Positions 7,636 through 14,878 of a DNA stretch of 64,000 nucleotides are shown here, in pieces; the first letter of the stretch is position 1, and each line of letters opens with the position of its first letter. The position numbers and the translations under genes are program-made. This stretch comes from Phycisphaerae bacterium (GTDB lineage Bacteria > Planctomycetota > Phycisphaerae > Phycisphaerales > Phycisphaeraceae). The notes below the pieces were generated by a model that was given only the letters and a program-made list of their open reading frames with translations, was not told the origin of the DNA and ran no database searches. Location: positions 1 to 64,000 of the forward strand of contig JAUHZU010000009.1 in NCBI GenBank assembly GCA_030425705.1, in the 5' to 3' direction.

Positions 7636-9425
7636 CTTTCCAATGCCTCTAACTCGCATACTTCTGCAAACTCTAGCCCTAACTGCTCTAATACTGGCGG
7701 GCTGGGCGTTTCTTGCTCTGATTCTCCCGCTGGTATTGCTGGCGGGTCTGGCTCGCATTGCTGCACGCCGGATCGGGTCCAGTAGGCATCGGCTAACGCC
7801 TCGGACCCATCATCCACACGGACTTTCCGCTCGGGCTGCCCCGACCGTAGACGCATCGCCGAACGCCCCGCTGCTCGACGCACCCGCACCGCCTCACGCC
7901 ACCGGTCCAGTCCCCGCCGCCACTTGGCGAGCTTCTCGCGGACCTCGCTGGTGGCGTCGTCGCCGTCCTCCCTCACGTCCGGCAGGTCCGTCGCGATCAT
8001 GGCGAACGCCTCGGCCACAGTGAACCCGACGACCTCGGCCGGGCTCGCCCCCTCGCTGCCCGCTTCCAACGCGATCAGCGATGTCATGCACCCCACGATC
8101 TGCTGCACCAACTGCCGCCGCTCGGCGTTGGGCTTGGCGTCCCGCGTCATCGTCGGCATCGTCTCTAAGCGGGGCCACCCGTCCTGGACCACACGCCACC
8201 ACCCCACCACCGTCTGCCGGTCCCGCTTGACAGACGGATCGTCCACGACCCGCAGCCAGCCGCGTACCTTGTCGGGGGCATCGTCGCCGGGCTCGGCCTC
8301 GCCCGCGAGGTACTTCCACAGCGACGGCAACCGGTCCAGCAGGTCATCGGCCGAATCAATCTGACCCTCACGCAGGGCCTCGCGTCGTAGCTGGAACTCG
8401 ACACGCAGCACGCGATGACCGGCCGGGACGTGGTGATCCAGCCGCTCGCGTACCGCCTTGCCCGACCTGGTGTATCGCACGACCCGCGAGGGGTCGCCCG
8501 CCTCGATCCCCCACACGTCGTACATCCACGCTTTGCCGCCGCCCTTGTCGGCGATCTCCTTGGGCTTGTCGTAGATGCGGCCCATGACCTGCCCGCCCTT
8601 GCCGACGCTGACCGCGTGAACGCGACCACGCACCGCACCATCGATCGTTACCGACCGGGCACGGGTCACCAGATGCCCGGCCAGGTCGAGCCCCAGCACG
8701 TCATCACGCACCAGCACATCGACACACACATCGGCCCGGCTGACCTTCATCCACTCGACCCGCCCGCCCTGGGCCTGAATCAGCAGACGCAGGTACAGCA
8801 GCAGCGGACGCGGCCCGTACTGCCACAACGCCTCGGCCCCGATCTCGGCCATCATGCTCGGCCGCTGCCCCGGCGTGATCCACTTGCCGAGCTTGAGCAC
8901 CAACCCACGGCACCGGATGAGCCATTCGTACCCGCCCACGCCCCACGCCGCGACGTTGCCGAAGAGCGGCCCCCAGCCCGGCGGTCCGTTCAACTCGACC
9001 GGCTCGCCGTGCTCGGACTTCTTGACCCGCTTGCCCTCGTCCCGGCCGTCGGCCTGGTCGGGGTGTTCGCCCTTGGCCCGCAGTTTCGCGTCGGCCAGCA
9101 CGTCAAAGAGCCGCGGCACATCGCCGCCGTTCTCATGCGGCCCGGACCAATCGACGTTGATCGTCACATCGAGCGTGTCCACGCCCCACGCCAGCACGCG
9201 GCCGCTCTCATCGTCGCCGAGCTTCCGCCCCGGCGGGGGCTTGCCCCACGCCCGCAGTGCCGCGATCTGGTCGGGCAAAGGCAGGGTCGGCGGGGGTCGA
9301 TCGGCCCCGTCCCCGGTCGCGGGTTGCGGGGGGTTTGCCCGTTTGCGGGGGGGCTGATAGACACTAGCCCCCCTACCCGGCGGGGCTGACCCCGCCGGGC
9401 TAGATTGCTCGCTTCGCTCACTCAC
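7611..9425 (-). CDS. rolling-circle replication initiator, Rep_trans-like
   Basis: 604 aa from the GTG at 9425, whose TGA overlap with the preceding stop implies coupling; the frame is open to 9545. The first about 70 residues are low-complexity. Conserved features of replication initiation factors of the pT181/Rep_trans and filamentous-phage type are visible: a VLAWGVDTLDVTINV strand near residue 85, VSRADVCVDVLV with paired acidic residues, GRIYDKPKEI with the candidate catalytic Tyr, and VLRVEFQLRREAL. It is expected to nick a double-strand origin and start rolling-circle replication of element 1. The C-terminal 200 residues are helical and charged with no assigned role. Confidence 0.65.
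   Translation of the reverse strand: MSERSEQSSPAGSAPPGRGASVYQPPRKRANPPQPATGDGADRPPPTLPLPDQIAALRAWGKPPPGRKLGDDESGRVLAWGVDTLDVTINVDWSGPHENGGDVPRLFDVLADAKLRAKGEHPDQADGRDEGKRVKKSEHGEPVELNGPPGWGPLFGNVAAWGVGGYEWLIRCRGLVLKLGKWITPGQRPSMMAEIGAEALWQYGPRPLLLYLRLLIQAQGGRVEWMKVSRADVCVDVLVRDDVLGLDLAGHLVTRARSVTIDGAVRGRVHAVSVGKGGQVMGRIYDKPKEIADKGGGKAWMYDVWGIEAGDPSRVVRYTRSGKAVRERLDHHVPAGHRVLRVEFQLRREALREGQIDSADDLLDRLPSLWKYLAGEAEPGDDAPDKVRGWLRVVDDPSVKRDRQTVVGWWRVVQDGWPRLETMPTMTRDAKPNAERRQLVQQIVGCMTSLIALEAGSEGASPAEVVGFTVAEAFAMIATDLPDVREDGDDATSEVREKLAKWRRGLDRWREAVRVRRAAGRSAMRLRSGQPERKVRVDDGSEALADAYWTRSGVQQCEPDPPAIPAGESEQETPSPPVLEQLGLEFAEVCELEALERNRLGFEG
9376..9399. other. perfect GC hairpin at the 5' end of rep, candidate nick-site hairpin
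   Basis: CCCGGCGGGG, loop CTGA, CCCCGCCGGG: a 10-bp perfect stem with a 4-nt loop inside the low-complexity 5' part of the initiator gene. In pT181-like replicons the double-strand origin lies inside the rep gene, so this is a candidate origin or regulatory hairpin. The link to replication is inference. Confidence 0.35.
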
Positions 9426-9757
9426 CGAGCCCCCACCAGACGCACCCGGTATCCGTTCGCCAACCGCAATGCCGCATCCCACGACCGCCCGCAGGTCCGC
9501 CAGAGGAACGCCCGATCGTCGTACCACTGCCATAGGTCGATCCACGCCCCGGACCGCGTACGCACCCCCGACCGCACGTCACGGGCGAGCGTGATCGAAC
9601 GATGCTCCGCGTCCTGCACCACGACCAACGCCGCCGACAAGCAACGCCCGACGATCCAGCCATGCCGCCACACCCAATCCCCGCACAGTGACGACCACGC
9701 CCGGTAGGACACGGGCGAGCCGAGCGGGTATCCGCCGTCTTCACCGTAGCCGCTCAT
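9422..9757 (-). CDS. hypothetical protein, 111 aa, coupled to rep
   Basis: A Trp/Tyr/Arg-rich globular protein without membrane segments. Its start overlaps the stop of the upstream gene (ATGA) and its own stop overlaps the GTG start of the initiator, so three genes form a coupled early unit. A role in replication or its control is inferred only from position. No motif was recognised. Confidence 0.55.
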   Translation of the reverse strand: MSGYGEDGGYPLGSPVSYRAWSSLCGDWVWRHGWIVGRCLSAALVVVQDAEHRSITLARDVRSGVRTRSGAWIDLWQWYDDRAFLWRTCGRSWDAALRLANGYRVRLVGAR

Positions 9758-10029
9758 CGCACACCCGCTTCCGCCGATTCAAGCTCAACACACCAATAGC
9801 TCAATCCGCGAACATACAACGTGGTTCCACAGTGTTCGCAAACATCAAACCGAACACTAAGCCCCCCGTAGGCCGCCACCACGCGACCCACCGCCCCAGC
9901 CCTAACGGCGTCGCCGCCGCGATTCACGATCTCTCGAACGGCTCTAACTCGCTTTCCTTCCCAGTCCCCTGCTCGCTTCATGCCGTTATACCTACCGGCC
10001 CCCCTGCCCTTAGGATGCGTATAGCTCAT
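9754..10029 (-). CDS. hypothetical protein, 91 aa, possible zinc-binding SH3-like fold
   Basis: The central part (KRVRAVREIVNRGG..VRAGAVGRVV) resembles a small beta-barrel with a Gly turn. It is followed by a CEHCG pair and a further Cys near the end, hinting at metal binding. Start and stop overlap both neighbours by four bases. It belongs to the early leftward unit of element 1. Function unknown. Confidence 0.5.
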   Translation of the reverse strand: MSYTHPKGRGAGRYNGMKRAGDWEGKRVRAVREIVNRGGDAVRAGAVGRVVAAYGGLSVRFDVCEHCGTTLYVRGLSYWCVELESAEAGVR

Positions 10030-10511
10030 CGCACCCTCACTTCCCGGAGCGACCCGAGCCGCACCCGACGCCCCCGGCTGCCGTCGTCAAGGAACTGCAC
10101 ATCGGCCGTGATTTTGTGGCACCGCAGCACGCGGCACAGTACCCACAGGCAATCGCCGTCCCTCGGCGACCTGGTGGAGCAGTAGCACAGCACGCCGTCA
10201 TCGGCGTAGGGCTCAAGCGGCCGGGTCGGCAGACCGTGCAGCGTGTCCCGCAGCTTGGGCAGCGGGTCGGGCCGGTAGACCTCGCCCATCAGTGACGCGG
10301 CGTCGCGGATGCGTTGGTCGCGGGCACGTTCCAGAGCTTCCAGCACGACCGCCTCGGCCTGCCGACTCCTGGGCTTACCACGCTGCCCGCGTGCGTAGCC
10401 CTCACGCTCGCCCGTCGTGAATCCGGGCATCGCCCCGGGTTTCTGGCGGACACGCTTAGACGCCGCCCTCGCACGGTTGCGGCGGGGTGTTTTCTTTCGG
10501 GTTGGTTGCAT
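10026..10511 (-). CDS. hypothetical basic protein, 161 aa
   Basis: The ATG at 10511 has GAAAGG six bases upstream and is preferred over the frame start at 10544. The N-terminal 45 residues are strongly Arg/Lys-rich, suggesting nucleic-acid binding. The middle is helical. The C-terminus has a Cys-rich beta region (VLCYCSTRS, CLWVLCRVLRC). Coupled by a four-base overlap to the next gene. No family recognised. Confidence 0.5.
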   Translation of the reverse strand: MQPTRKKTPRRNRARAASKRVRQKPGAMPGFTTGEREGYARGQRGKPRSRQAEAVVLEALERARDQRIRDAASLMGEVYRPDPLPKLRDTLHGLPTRPLEPYADDGVLCYCSTRSPRDGDCLWVLCRVLRCHKITADVQFLDDGSRGRRVRLGSLREVRVR

Positions 10512-10558
10512 GGGGGGCCTTTCGTTAGAATCCCGGCGACTCACACACGGAGAACGCC

Positions 10559-10696
10559 ATGTTTCGATTGATCGCTTTGCTGTTTGTCTGCACGCTCGCC
10601 GCCGGATGCACCCGCGTCGTCACGGAGCACCACTACCACGGGGACGCCAAGCCGCCGGTGGACGGCGAAGAATCGCCCGCCCCGTCGCCGGAGTAG
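10559..10696 (+). CDS. 45-aa lipoprotein on the opposite strand, o-spanin-like
   Basis: ATG at 10559 with GGAG six bases upstream. The protein is MFRLIALLFVCTLAAGC followed by a short polar mature part, so it is a signal peptide with an LAAGC lipobox and about 29 mature residues rich in His, Pro and Glu. Tiny lipoproteins of this form are typical of Rz1-like outer-membrane spanins and entry-exclusion proteins. It is one of the very few rightward genes in element 1. Its 3' end overlaps the C-terminal codons of 10633-10881 on the other strand. Confidence 0.5.
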   Translation: MFRLIALLFVCTLAAGCTRVVTEHHYHGDAKPPVDGEESPAPSPE

Positions 10697-10881
10697 ATCA
10701 CCACGTCTGCATCATCAGGATCGACCGTGAACGCCTGCCCGTCGTCGCACACGACACGCATCAGGCCAAGGCGATCGACCGCCCGCACCGTGCCCTGCCG
10801 CCACTGGCGGCACAGGCCCCACGGTTTGCGGGTTCGCTCGACGGGTCGGAACTGAACAACTCGCCCGAGTAGATCACTCAT
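10633..10881 (-). CDS. hypothetical protein, 82 aa
   Basis: The first about 60 residues (VQFRPVERTRKPWGLCRQWR, then GTVRAV..GLMRVVCDDGQAFTVDPDDADVV) read as a compact beta-strand protein; the last 20 are low-complexity. It overlaps the preceding gene by eight bases and the rightward lipoprotein tail-to-tail by 64 nt. It is an early gene of element 1 by position. Function unknown. Confidence 0.45.
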   Translation of the reverse strand: MSDLLGRVVQFRPVERTRKPWGLCRQWRQGTVRAVDRLGLMRVVCDDGQAFTVDPDDADVVIYSGDGAGDSSPSTGGLASPW

Positions 10882-11008
10882 CGACCGCCCCCACGCCGGG
10901 GCCTACGACGGGCAGCCGTCGAAAGTCCAGTTCGGACGCGGGTAGGTTGTCGGAGGTGGGCAGGGCTCGCCAGAGACGGCGAATGAAGCGGACACAGACC
11001 TTGAGCAT
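10874..11008 (-). CDS. 44-aa hypothetical protein, first gene of the early unit
   Basis: The ATG at 11008 has AAGGA six bases upstream. The N-terminus MLKVCVRFIRRLWRALP is amphipathic and basic; the rest is short and acidic to neutral. The frame is open to 11056, but the site at 11008 has the better ribosome-binding sequence. Could be a small regulator or membrane-active peptide. Very short, so coding status is not certain. Confidence 0.35.
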   Translation of the reverse strand: MLKVCVRFIRRLWRALPTSDNLPASELDFRRLPVVGPGVGAVDE

Positions 11009-11168
11009 GGGGCATCCTTGCCTGCGGTAGGAATCGCGGCTCGGCCTTGCTCGCATGCGGACGCCCGGCTACCATGCTGGGCGTTCGGCTGATTCCCTGC
11101 CAAGAGAAACATGCTTGCCGAACCACGCCCGGGACGCCGCAAACGTCGCCGGGCTCTTTCTTGCTCGC

Positions 11169-11197
11169 TTTGTATCGGCGTTCGGGTTTGCCGTCAA
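11169..11197 (-). promoter_or_regulatory. candidate early promoter of element 1
   Basis: On the minus strand TTGACG (11197-11192) and TACAAA (11174-11169) are separated by exactly 17 bp, close to a sigma-70 consensus. Transcription would start near 11161 and read the leftward early genes beginning at 11008. Bases 11009-11253 otherwise hold no convincing gene. Confidence 0.4.
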
Positions 11198-11253
11198 TAG
11201 CGATTAGAACGTCAAGGAAAACTATACCGATTGTGCTAAACCCTGCGTATAGC

Positions 11254-11281
11254 ATGGGTAATAACAGGCATTATCGGACTT
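11254..11281 (-). other. dif-like Xer site between the two prophages
   Basis: On the minus strand: AAGTCCGATAA, TGCCTG, TTATTACCCAT. XerC-type arm and spacer are identical to the other two sites; the XerD-type arm keeps only TTAT. I infer this arm comes from the attP of element 1. It is the right boundary of element 1 and left boundary of element 2. Bases 11282-11530 to its right contain no gene I can support. Confidence 0.75.
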
Positions 11282-11530
11282 TTCATAAGGCCTTTTAGGC
11301 TCTGCGGTTACCCAAAGAATGCAGGCGTCAAAAAAAAAGTCCATTGCCGTCCCAAAATGGGGTTTTCCACATCCGAGCCGCCGCGAGTCATTCTTGCCCA
11401 AGTTGGGTGTCGCGGCACTTCGCTTCGATCAAACTGTCACGGGGATCTCCACGTGTGACGTTTTCCCAGCATGGCTACAGATGCTCCTAAATTCACTGCA
11501 CAGCCACACCCTTATGTCTGCATGCGCACC

Positions 11531-12634
11531 CTAGTCACTGCTTTCTCGCCCATTGTTTCGCAGGGCTGCAATCAAGCCTGTGAGTGATTCCACAGTTTCC
11601 TTTGAAAAGCTGACGTCACCATGCTTTAGGTCCTTCATTGCAGGCCATTGCAACTGACAAGCCAGCATAGCCATTACCGCGTCATGCGACGCCTGAGCGT
11701 TTCGCTCTTCGCCATTATCCGCATCTTTGTAGAGATGGAAGGCAAGCATGTACCGATCAAAGATCGACTTCACCTTCATGAAGTATGTCGATGTGTCGAC
11801 GAAATGCCGGTACTGCCTCAAAAACCATGCACTCAAGAACTCTATAAAAGCGAATAGCAATGAGCATGACAAAATGCCATACAATATCATACTGCTATAG
11901 CCAAATTTTATAGCTATGACCTGCCAAAACACTATTGTTGCCGCGTAGAAGATGATACCAGCCCTTGTATATGACATGCCTCGGTCAAGTAGTATCGATG
12001 CTTTCCTGTCGGCGTTTGTAATCTTGTATTCGATTGCGCGTATGATTGTTGAAAAGTATGCACTAAAATCATAGAAATCCAGCTGATTCGGCGTGCTCAT
12101 CTCTTCATGCACCTCACGTACCGCTTGGTGAATGTTAGATTTTAGCAACTCCATATCTTCCTTCGATCTTGCGGCTTGTAAAGATTCGAAGCGTACGACT
12201 TGATCATTTACTCGCCTTCTATTGCCCCTTGCTATCTCCTGATCGATGTCAACATCGATAAAGTTTGAATACCTAGACCTAGCATCCAAATCCATCTCCC
12301 GCGAAACTTTTATTGCCGTAAATCCGATCATTATACATATAGGCCCAAAAATGTACGGCCAAACCTCGGGAAGAACCTCTAGAATAAACGTGCGAAACGT
12401 GTGTGGACCTATACCGATGGTTATAATGAAAACCCCTATGAATATAAAGGAAACTGCGAAGACAGCAGTAATGATTCTCCTTCTCACAATGAAATATTCA
12501 TATAACTTCGCACTACTGTCCGATCGCTCCTCCTCCCTAATATGTTCTATATCCATGGCGTCCCCATGTTTTTCTTTATGCGATGAAGATTCTTCAGCTT
12601 CTTTATGATCCGGTTCCTGGTTGTCTTGTTGCAT
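11531..12634 (-). CDS. AT-rich four-helix membrane protein, probable prophage cargo
   Basis: 367 aa. A charged Glu/Lys/His/Ser-rich N-terminal region (about 55 residues) is followed by two membrane helices (IITAVFAVSFIFIGVFIITIG and WPYIFGPICIMIGFTAI). A cytosolic helical region of about 100 residues follows, then NADRKASILLDRG, a second helix pair (about 235-285) and a cytosolic tail. Base composition is visibly richer in A+T than the rest of the window, indicating separate origin. The layout and the position at the end of a prophage beside the attachment site fit a cargo gene such as superinfection exclusion or anti-phage defence. The DRKASILL stretch faintly recalls SLATT/Pycsar-type membrane effectors; that is weak inference. 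Confidence 0.6.
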   Translation of the reverse strand: MQQDNQEPDHKEAEESSSHKEKHGDAMDIEHIREEERSDSSAKLYEYFIVRRRIITAVFAVSFIFIGVFIITIGIGPHTFRTFILEVLPEVWPYIFGPICIMIGFTAIKVSREMDLDARSRYSNFIDVDIDQEIARGNRRRVNDQVVRFESLQAARSKEDMELLKSNIHQAVREVHEEMSTPNQLDFYDFSAYFSTIIRAIEYKITNADRKASILLDRGMSYTRAGIIFYAATIVFWQVIAIKFGYSSMILYGILSCSLLFAFIEFLSAWFLRQYRHFVDTSTYFMKVKSIFDRYMLAFHLYKDADNGEERNAQASHDAVMAMLACQLQWPAMKDLKHGDVSFSKETVESLTGLIAALRNNGRESSD

Positions 12635-12682
12635 AGGTGATCACCTGATGTTCTGTAACTGTATCTAAAACATTTTCTCGTA

Positions 12683-13024
12683 TCAAACTGCACCAGTTTC
12701 CCTTATTACACCTCTGACCCATCGTGACCATGATAACGATATTATAACGTTTACTGGTGGGACCCATACTATCATCGGACGGGCGGGGCCATAAGTAGCC
12801 TTTAGATGCACACTGTAGAATTGCCTGCATCGACCAGAGCAGAATATTTTGTTGGGCCTTGCGTTGAGCATCGGCCGCTCGCAGGTAGTACATGCGCGGT
12901 ACGAGTATCCGCCGGGATGTAGTGGCTTGCCCATGAAATACTCGAAAAAAACCCTTTGAAACAAGCGGTTTTTCAAAATTTCCGTGATCGCGGTAATAAG
13001 ACCCCGGTATCGCTTTATGGCCAT
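12683..13024 (-). CDS. possible zinc-finger protein, 113 aa
   Basis: The segment ACTTCERPMLNARPNKIFCS followed by GRC has the C-x2-C..FCS-x2-C pattern of small zinc-binding domains (CGNR or DUF2116-like) found in mobile elements. The N-terminal part is basic and helical. The start at 13024 is chosen among several in-frame ATGs without a good ribosome-binding sequence. The C-terminal part may be artefactual. It lies in the AT-rich end of element 2, so it may be cargo or remnant. Confidence 0.35.
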   Translation of the reverse strand: MAIKRYRGLITAITEILKNRLFQRVFFEYFMGKPLHPGGYSYRACTTCERPMLNARPNKIFCSGRCRQFYSVHLKATYGPARPMIVWVPPVNVIISLSWSRWVRGVIRETGAV

Positions 13025-13064
13025 AGGACGTTGCCGGCTAAACAGCAAGATCCTCGGAACGAAG

Positions 13065-13089
13065 AAAACCCCACGTTTTATGGGGTTTT
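13065..13089. terminator. hairpin terminator at the end of the structural operon
   Basis: AAAACCCCA, 7-nt loop, TGGGGTTTT: a perfect 9-bp stem with A and T tracts on both sides, so it can terminate in either direction. It lies 45 bp beyond the stop of the acidic protein gene and separates the inovirus core operon from the AT-rich cargo. Confidence 0.65.
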
Positions 13090-13133
13090 ATGATCGGCGT
13101 TTCGCGGGGTCCGAAAAAGTTACCTAGGAGCCC

Positions 13134-13574
13134 CTAGTACTCGTCATCAGCCGGGTCGTAATCGCCCTCATCGTCGATGTCCGCTTCATCCTCCTCGGCA
13201 TCATCAAGGTCGGCTTCATCGTCGTCTGCGTCGTCAGCGTCCGCCACGTCCATCGTGGCCACGTCCTGATCATCATCCACAAAGAACCAGTCCTCCCCCT
13301 CTTCACCGATTGGCTCGGCCGCCTTCAATTCATTCAGCTCGGCCGTGAGTGCTGCTTCGGCCGACTCGCCATCGATCGCGCGTAACCCGTCCTCATATTC
13401 CAGACCTTCCCTCGCCGCCTTGGCCCCGGCCTCGTAGTACTTGCGGTACTGCTTGGGGAGCGGCTTGCCCTGTTTTCTTATGCTCTCCGCAGCTTTGCTG
13501 TACCCCTTGTTGTACGCCATGACCTGTCGTGCACGCACGACCTTCCCATTCAATGCGCTCTTTACGTTCGACAT
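13134..13574 (-). CDS. small protein with very acidic C-terminal tail, 146 aa
   Basis: The ATG at 13574 follows the secretin stop by two bases, giving tight coupling; the longer frame to 13640 would overlap the secretin. Residues 1-75 are basic to neutral and helical (SALNGKVVRARQVMAYNKGY..PKQYRKYYEAGAKAAREGLEY). From about residue 100 the protein is almost entirely Asp/Glu/Ala/Asp. The split of charge suggests nucleic-acid mimicry or binding to a basic partner. It is the last gene of the filamentous-phage core operon. No family recognised. Confidence 0.55.
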   Translation of the reverse strand: MSNVKSALNGKVVRARQVMAYNKGYSKAAESIRKQGKPLPKQYRKYYEAGAKAAREGLEYEDGLRAIDGESAEAALTAELNELKAAEPIGEEGEDWFFVDDDQDVATMDVADADDADDDEADLDDAEEDEADIDDEGDYDPADDEY

Positions 13575-13576
13575 CG

Positions 13577-14878
13577 CTACCAGACCTCTTTCAGGCGGAT
13601 GAATAGGAACAGCCGCGACCGGTCCGCCGTCCGATCCCAACCCGTGGCACGGTCGCTAAACGGGAGACGATCCCGGCCGTGCCTGTCTGTTTCAATCGTG
13701 AGTCCGCCCAGCACGACCACCCCACCCTCACCGAGGTAGACGGCCGACGTGAAGCGACGCGTTGCCACCTGAGGTACGCCATCAACAAAGCTCCGCACCG
13801 TCGATATCTCGGGCTCCAAATCAACACGCACACGGTTATCCCGCATCCCGTGAACACCCAGCCCGAGGAGGAACCCCGTCCCAAAGCTCTGCGTATCCGC
13901 CTCGCTCACCGTGCCCTCCGGACTGATGACGCGACGGCGAATGTTGACCGTGTCCCCTACCTGCATCTCGGCACGCTCCCCCTCGATGCAGTGCAGCACG
14001 GCCGTCTGCCACTCCCGCGTTTGAGCATCACCGCCCGATGCCTCCAAGATGCTTTGAAGCGACGCCGCAAGCGAGAGTGTCACCCCCGATTCGGCCATTT
14101 CATCAATGCGGATGTCGAGTAAAGAAGCGCCCGCCGCCTCGATGTCCACGCCCAACGCGTCGGCCTGCTGCGAGGTCAATTCGGCATAGACCAACTCGAC
14201 TTCAAAGCTACGCCGCGGGCTTGCGAGGATCTCGTGTAACGCCTCGACGCGGGCCAGACCGCCCGGTGTATCCCTGACCACGATGACGTCACCAGCGGTT
14301 GCCGTAGACCCATTGGTCGTGATCGCCTGCGAGTACAACTGCAACCACTCCCCCACTTCGCTATACGGCATGTGGAACACACGCACCCCCACATCGTCAT
14401 CACGCGGCGGGCCGATATACACGTGGTCGTCCCGCTGGTAAACGCCCGCCTCGGGACCCTGCCTCAACGCCATCGACTGCAAGACCGACTCAATCGTCGC
14501 CTCTTCAAAACGGGTCTTCAGCGTCTGCCCCATGTACTCGGGCAACATGACCACGCGCACGCCGTAGGCATTCAGGACCACCAGCAGGTCGGCCATATCT
14601 CCGTCGATGACACAGGTGATTTTCTGATCCCGCAATGGATCGTTATCGACCTCACGCGGCATCAGTCCCGCCGTCACATCGGGGCTGTTTGGCCTAATCT
14701 GCTCGGTTGCCAGCGGTGGACCCGGCAACGTTTGCGGTGGGTCCATTGCCACCACGTCGGCCGAGGATGCCTCTTCGATCAGACCGCACCCCGATAGGCA
14801 CAGACACCATGCCGCCGTCAGGGCTAAGCCAAAGCGTCTCACCGTCACGGGGGGACAATGATTCGAGTTTCCAACCAT
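13577..14878 (-). CDS. pIV-type outer-membrane secretin, lipoprotein
   Basis: 433 aa from the ATG at 14878, chosen because it gives a clean signal (VRRFGLALTAAWCLCLSGC) with a lipobox Cys near residue 32. An N-terminal secretin-type domain (DMADLLVVLNAYGVRVVMLP..) is followed by an N1-like domain. The C-terminal secretin core shows GTGFLLGLGVHGMRDNRVRV, ATRRFTSAVYLGEGGVVVLG and a final RLFLFIRLKE strand. It would form the channel through which filamentous virions leave the cell. The 5' end overlaps the Zot gene by 185 nt. Having its own secretin means the phage need not borrow a host type II secretion channel. Confidence 0.8.
   Translation of the reverse strand: MVGNSNHCPPVTVRRFGLALTAAWCLCLSGCGLIEEASSADVVAMDPPQTLPGPPLATEQIRPNSPDVTAGLMPREVDNDPLRDQKITCVIDGDMADLLVVLNAYGVRVVMLPEYMGQTLKTRFEEATIESVLQSMALRQGPEAGVYQRDDHVYIGPPRDDDVGVRVFHMPYSEVGEWLQLYSQAITTNGSTATAGDVIVVRDTPGGLARVEALHEILASPRRSFEVELVYAELTSQQADALGVDIEAAGASLLDIRIDEMAESGVTLSLAASLQSILEASGGDAQTREWQTAVLHCIEGERAEMQVGDTVNIRRRVISPEGTVSEADTQSFGTGFLLGLGVHGMRDNRVRVDLEPEISTVRSFVDGVPQVATRRFTSAVYLGEGGVVVLGGLTIETDRHGRDRLPFSDRATGWDRTADRSRLFLFIRLKEVW

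Noticed and set aside
12603-12893. 96-codon minus-strand frame overlapping the zinc-finger ORF
   Set aside because: The alternative frame carries the C-x2-C..FCS-x2-C pattern; this one has none.
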